A DNA stretch of 64,000 bases from Agarilytica sp045430345 (GTDB lineage: Bacteria; Pseudomonadota; Gammaproteobacteria; Pseudomonadales; Cellvibrionaceae), in assembly GCA_045430345.1 (NCBI GenBank), contig JAILXT010000006.1, positions 186,001 to 250,000 of the forward strand. The letters run 5' to 3'. Under the pieces are notes generated by a model. It searched no databases, was not told the origin of the DNA, and saw only the letters and a program-made list of their open reading frames with translations. The position numbers and the translations under genes are program-made. Shown piece by piece: positions 61,935-64,000 of this stretch (positions are counted from its first letter, which is position 1; each line of letters opens with the position of its first letter).

Positions 61935-63164
61935 ATGAAGAATATTCCGAAATTAATTTTGTTGACATTATTGGCGCTGCACCTCTCGATTATCACGTCG
62001 TGCTCGCTAAAAGATATAAAGAATCAATCAGAAGCGATTGAAAAAAGTATCACAATCACTGGCAACATAGACAAAACCCGAAGCGCCCCGGGTGTGGCAT
62101 TTGCAGTACTTCTAAAAGAGGAGGGAGGGGTAGCGCGCTGGATTAACGACTTTAGAGTTGGAAAGGATGGAAAATACACATTCTATGCGACTCCTGGAAA
62201 TTATATTGTAGGCGTATTCATCGACCAAAATAATGATCGCTTATATCAAGATGACGAGCCCGCAAATTACACTAAACACCCTAACGGTGACCCTATTGTT
62301 TATACAATGGGCAGTGGAGAAGTATTTGAAGCCCCGTTACTTAGTGTAATGAGTAAAATTCAGCGGCCACGACAACGAGAGATCATTAAAGACATAAATG
62401 CGGGGCTAGCTAACGTCGGCGCGATAGCAAGCATTTCAGACCCAAAATTTGACCTTATAAATGGCAAGATGGGGATGTGGCGACCACTTGATTTCGTAGG
62501 CCAAGTAGGCGGCGGGTTATTTCTATTACAGGCGTATGAACAAGAAAAAATCCCCGTGATATTTGTGCATGGCATGAGCGGCACTCCGAAAAATTGGGCG
62601 CGGGCAATTGATGGGCTTGATAAAGAAGCATATCAACCATGGGTGTTTTATTACCCCAGTGGCGCGCGCCTCGATATGGTAAGTAACTTTTTATTAAAGT
62701 CCGTCAATCAGCTTAGCGCTCAATATCAATTCAAGGAGTTTTATGTCGCCGCGCACAGCATGGGCGGCTTGGTGACAAGATCTTTTGTTAAAAAATACCT
62801 GACCAGTGGGGCGAACGCGAAACTTGGAAAAGTGATCACCGTTAACAGCCCCATGAATGGAATGAAGAGCGCCGAGACAGGTGTCTCACGCTCCCCCATT
62901 GTTGTCCCGGCTTGGCGTGATGTTGCGACAAACAGCGAATTTGTATCAGACCTAAGGCAATGGACATGGCCCAGTGATATCCCGTACTACCTTGCGTTCT
63001 CTTATCTATCGGGTGAGAGCGGCGATGGCGTTGTAGACTTGTCTAGCCAAATCCCGAGGCACCTGCAAAAAGAGGCTCACGTGCTAAGAGGATTCAATGC
63101 CGAGCACACGGAAGCACTTAGCGACCCCGTGTTTTTAAAAGCGTTTTTGAACTGGCTAAATTAA
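61935..63164 (+). CDS. Lipoprotein alpha/beta hydrolase with N-terminal beta-sandwich
   Basis: About 409 residues from the ATG at 61935 (an ATG at 61920 in frame is possible). Lipoprotein signal ILLTLLALHLSIITSC with lipobox ITSC. The first 120 residues look like a beta-sandwich carboxypeptidase-regulatory or fibronectin-like module (SITITGNIDKTRSAPGVAF, KYTFYATPGNYIVGVFIDQN with DQNNDRLYQDDE). The hydrolase part has VIFVHGMSGTPKNW, FYVAAHSMGGLVTRSF (nucleophile in AHSMGG), LSGESGDGVVDLSSQ for the acid and a late His in NAEHTEAL. A lipase/PGAP1-like acyl hydrolase on the cell surface is likely. It shares layout with the hydrolase at 53385 and neighbours a lysozyme gene. Confidence 0.82.
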   Translation: MKNIPKLILLTLLALHLSIITSCSLKDIKNQSEAIEKSITITGNIDKTRSAPGVAFAVLLKEEGGVARWINDFRVGKDGKYTFYATPGNYIVGVFIDQNNDRLYQDDEPANYTKHPNGDPIVYTMGSGEVFEAPLLSVMSKIQRPRQREIIKDINAGLANVGAIASISDPKFDLINGKMGMWRPLDFVGQVGGGLFLLQAYEQEKIPVIFVHGMSGTPKNWARAIDGLDKEAYQPWVFYYPSGARLDMVSNFLLKSVNQLSAQYQFKEFYVAAHSMGGLVTRSFVKKYLTSGANAKLGKVITVNSPMNGMKSAETGVSRSPIVVPAWRDVATNSEFVSDLRQWTWPSDIPYYLAFSYLSGESGDGVVDLSSQIPRHLQKEAHVLRGFNAEHTEALSDPVFLKAFLNWLN

Positions 63165-63217
63165 AAACATACTCTCCAGGCTGTAACATTGCTGCGTTAA
63201 ATAAAGGAAACGTTTAT

Positions 63218-63919
63218 ATGAAACGAGCGAATATTTTATTCTTAACACTATCCGTGAGTATTATAAGCGCTTGCGCTAATTCACCCCCTCCTTCCATACA
63301 GGTAACTGCGGACAAACATTATGGCCTTGTGGGCATCGATATATCGAAATACCAAGGCACCGTCAATTTCAAAAGTGTACGAGCTGCCGGGGTCCGTTAT
63401 ATTTTTGTCCGAGCAACCGAAGGTAACACTTATCAGGACCCCGATTTTAAATCTAACTTTGCATCCGCTCGTGTAAATGGGCTGGCAGTGAGCGCTTACC
63501 ACTTTTACGAAACAAACGATGCTCCGGATACCCAACTCGAGAATTATACAAGCTTGGTATCCTTACACCCCGGAGACCTCCCTCCGGTTATTGATATTGA
63601 GAAACTACACAACCAAGACCAATCGGACCTAACAGAGAATCTCAAAACATTTCTCAGCGGCCTTGAATCTCACTATAAAGTGAAACCGATTATTTATAGT
63701 GGCCGAAATTTTTCTAATGCATATTTGACCGAATTCGGCGATTACCCTTTATGGCTTGCCGAATATGGCGTAGATATCCCTCGCCTACCCACCGGGTGGA
63801 ACGACTGGACTTTTTGGCAGTGGTCTCAATCCTCTACTATTAAGGGGATCGATGGCACTGTAGATGCTGACCGATTTAATGGCGATGAATCACAGTTTCT
63901 TGATCTGTTGATCAAATAA
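63218..63919 (+). CDS. GH25 family muramidase lipoprotein
   Basis: 233 residues. Lipobox ISAC at about residue 19 after a short signal peptide. GH25 lysozyme motifs: YGLVGIDISKYQGTVNF (first catalytic Asp), YIFVRATEG, AVSAYHFYE, LPPVIDIEKL (Asp-x-Glu acid/base) and LWLAEYG, WTFWQWSQS near the end. It cleaves the beta-1,4 bond between N-acetylmuramic acid and N-acetylglucosamine. Export to the periplasm or outer membrane suggests peptidoglycan remodelling or predation on other bacteria. RBS AAAGGAAACG precedes ATG; it is 53 bp after the hydrolase gene and may be cotranscribed with it. Confidence 0.9.
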   Translation: MKRANILFLTLSVSIISACANSPPPSIQVTADKHYGLVGIDISKYQGTVNFKSVRAAGVRYIFVRATEGNTYQDPDFKSNFASARVNGLAVSAYHFYETNDAPDTQLENYTSLVSLHPGDLPPVIDIEKLHNQDQSDLTENLKTFLSGLESHYKVKPIIYSGRNFSNAYLTEFGDYPLWLAEYGVDIPRLPTGWNDWTFWQWSQSSTIKGIDGTVDADRFNGDESQFLDLLIK

Positions 63920-63958
63920 TTCATCAATCACCTTACGCAGATTACTGAAATATAAATT

Positions 63959-64000
63959 ATGGGTATTGAAATAGAAAGAAAGTTCCTAGTGGATCACAGC
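63959..64000 (+). CDS. CYTH-domain protein, N-terminal fragment
   Basis: The window ends 14 codons into this gene. MGIEIERKFLVDHS begins with the EIERKF signature of CYTH phosphatases (inorganic triphosphatase or adenylyl cyclase type). The rest is outside the window. Confidence 0.8.
   Translation, partial: MGIEIERKFLVDHS

Overview
The window looks like a chromosomal segment of a marine, heterotrophic gammaproteobacterium, probably of the Cellvibrionales (Saccharophagus/Teredinibacter) type. This is inferred from the protein styles: secreted esterases with Pro-Thr linkers, an NhaD sodium/proton antiporter, a split class II ribonucleotide reductase, an Anr/NarXL-controlled nitrate respiration cluster, and isocitrate lyase of the roughly 530-residue class. 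I could not run a taxonomic search. No rRNA, tRNA, CRISPR array, transposase or prophage was recognised.

1-11 kb: the tail of an unidentified protein; a phosphate-binding-protein/OmpA fusion with a Pho box; a membrane-anchored coiled-coil protein and a LacI-sensor/PAS protein in one operon; nhaD; an Ig-like surface lipoprotein; a MetX-like alpha/beta hydrolase. 12.2-19.6 kb: four tandem, mosaic paralogues of a secreted PHB-depolymerase-type esterase. Three have a clear intrinsic terminator, and each is preceded by a structured leader whose closing stem is kept by pairing, with one compensatory change. This is the strongest candidate for an undescribed element here. 19.6-24 kb: a RIO kinase and a large GGDEF/EAL sensor.

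24-49 kb is an anaerobic respiration region. It holds nrdJ in two pieces (Anr and NrdR sites upstream), moaA-moaB behind a NarK-type carrier, a second carrier coupled to a PP2C/kinase protein, narL, a third carrier, narX, narGHJI, a parvulin, a small Cys protein and a CBS protein. Anr boxes (TTGAY-N4-ATCAA) and NarL 7-2-7 palindromes lie in the expected intergenic regions. A HxlR/GST/NTF2-like/tautomerase detoxification cluster separates narL from narX, and its GST gene is frameshifted.

49-64 kb: aceA; an OLD-type ATPase/TOPRIM gene bounded by integron-like core sites (GTTAGGC before, GCCTAAC directly after the stop); a lipoprotein hydrolase; a PEP-mutase-family enzyme; two large secreted single-CxxCH proteins; small proteins (zinc-finger-like, DUF3391 with a membrane tail, a lipoprotein, a YrbL-like kinase fold); another lipoprotein hydrolase; a GH25 muramidase; and the start of a CYTH protein.

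Start codons were chosen by ribosome-binding site, signal peptide and family length. Regulatory sites are sequence matches only and are not experimentally supported.
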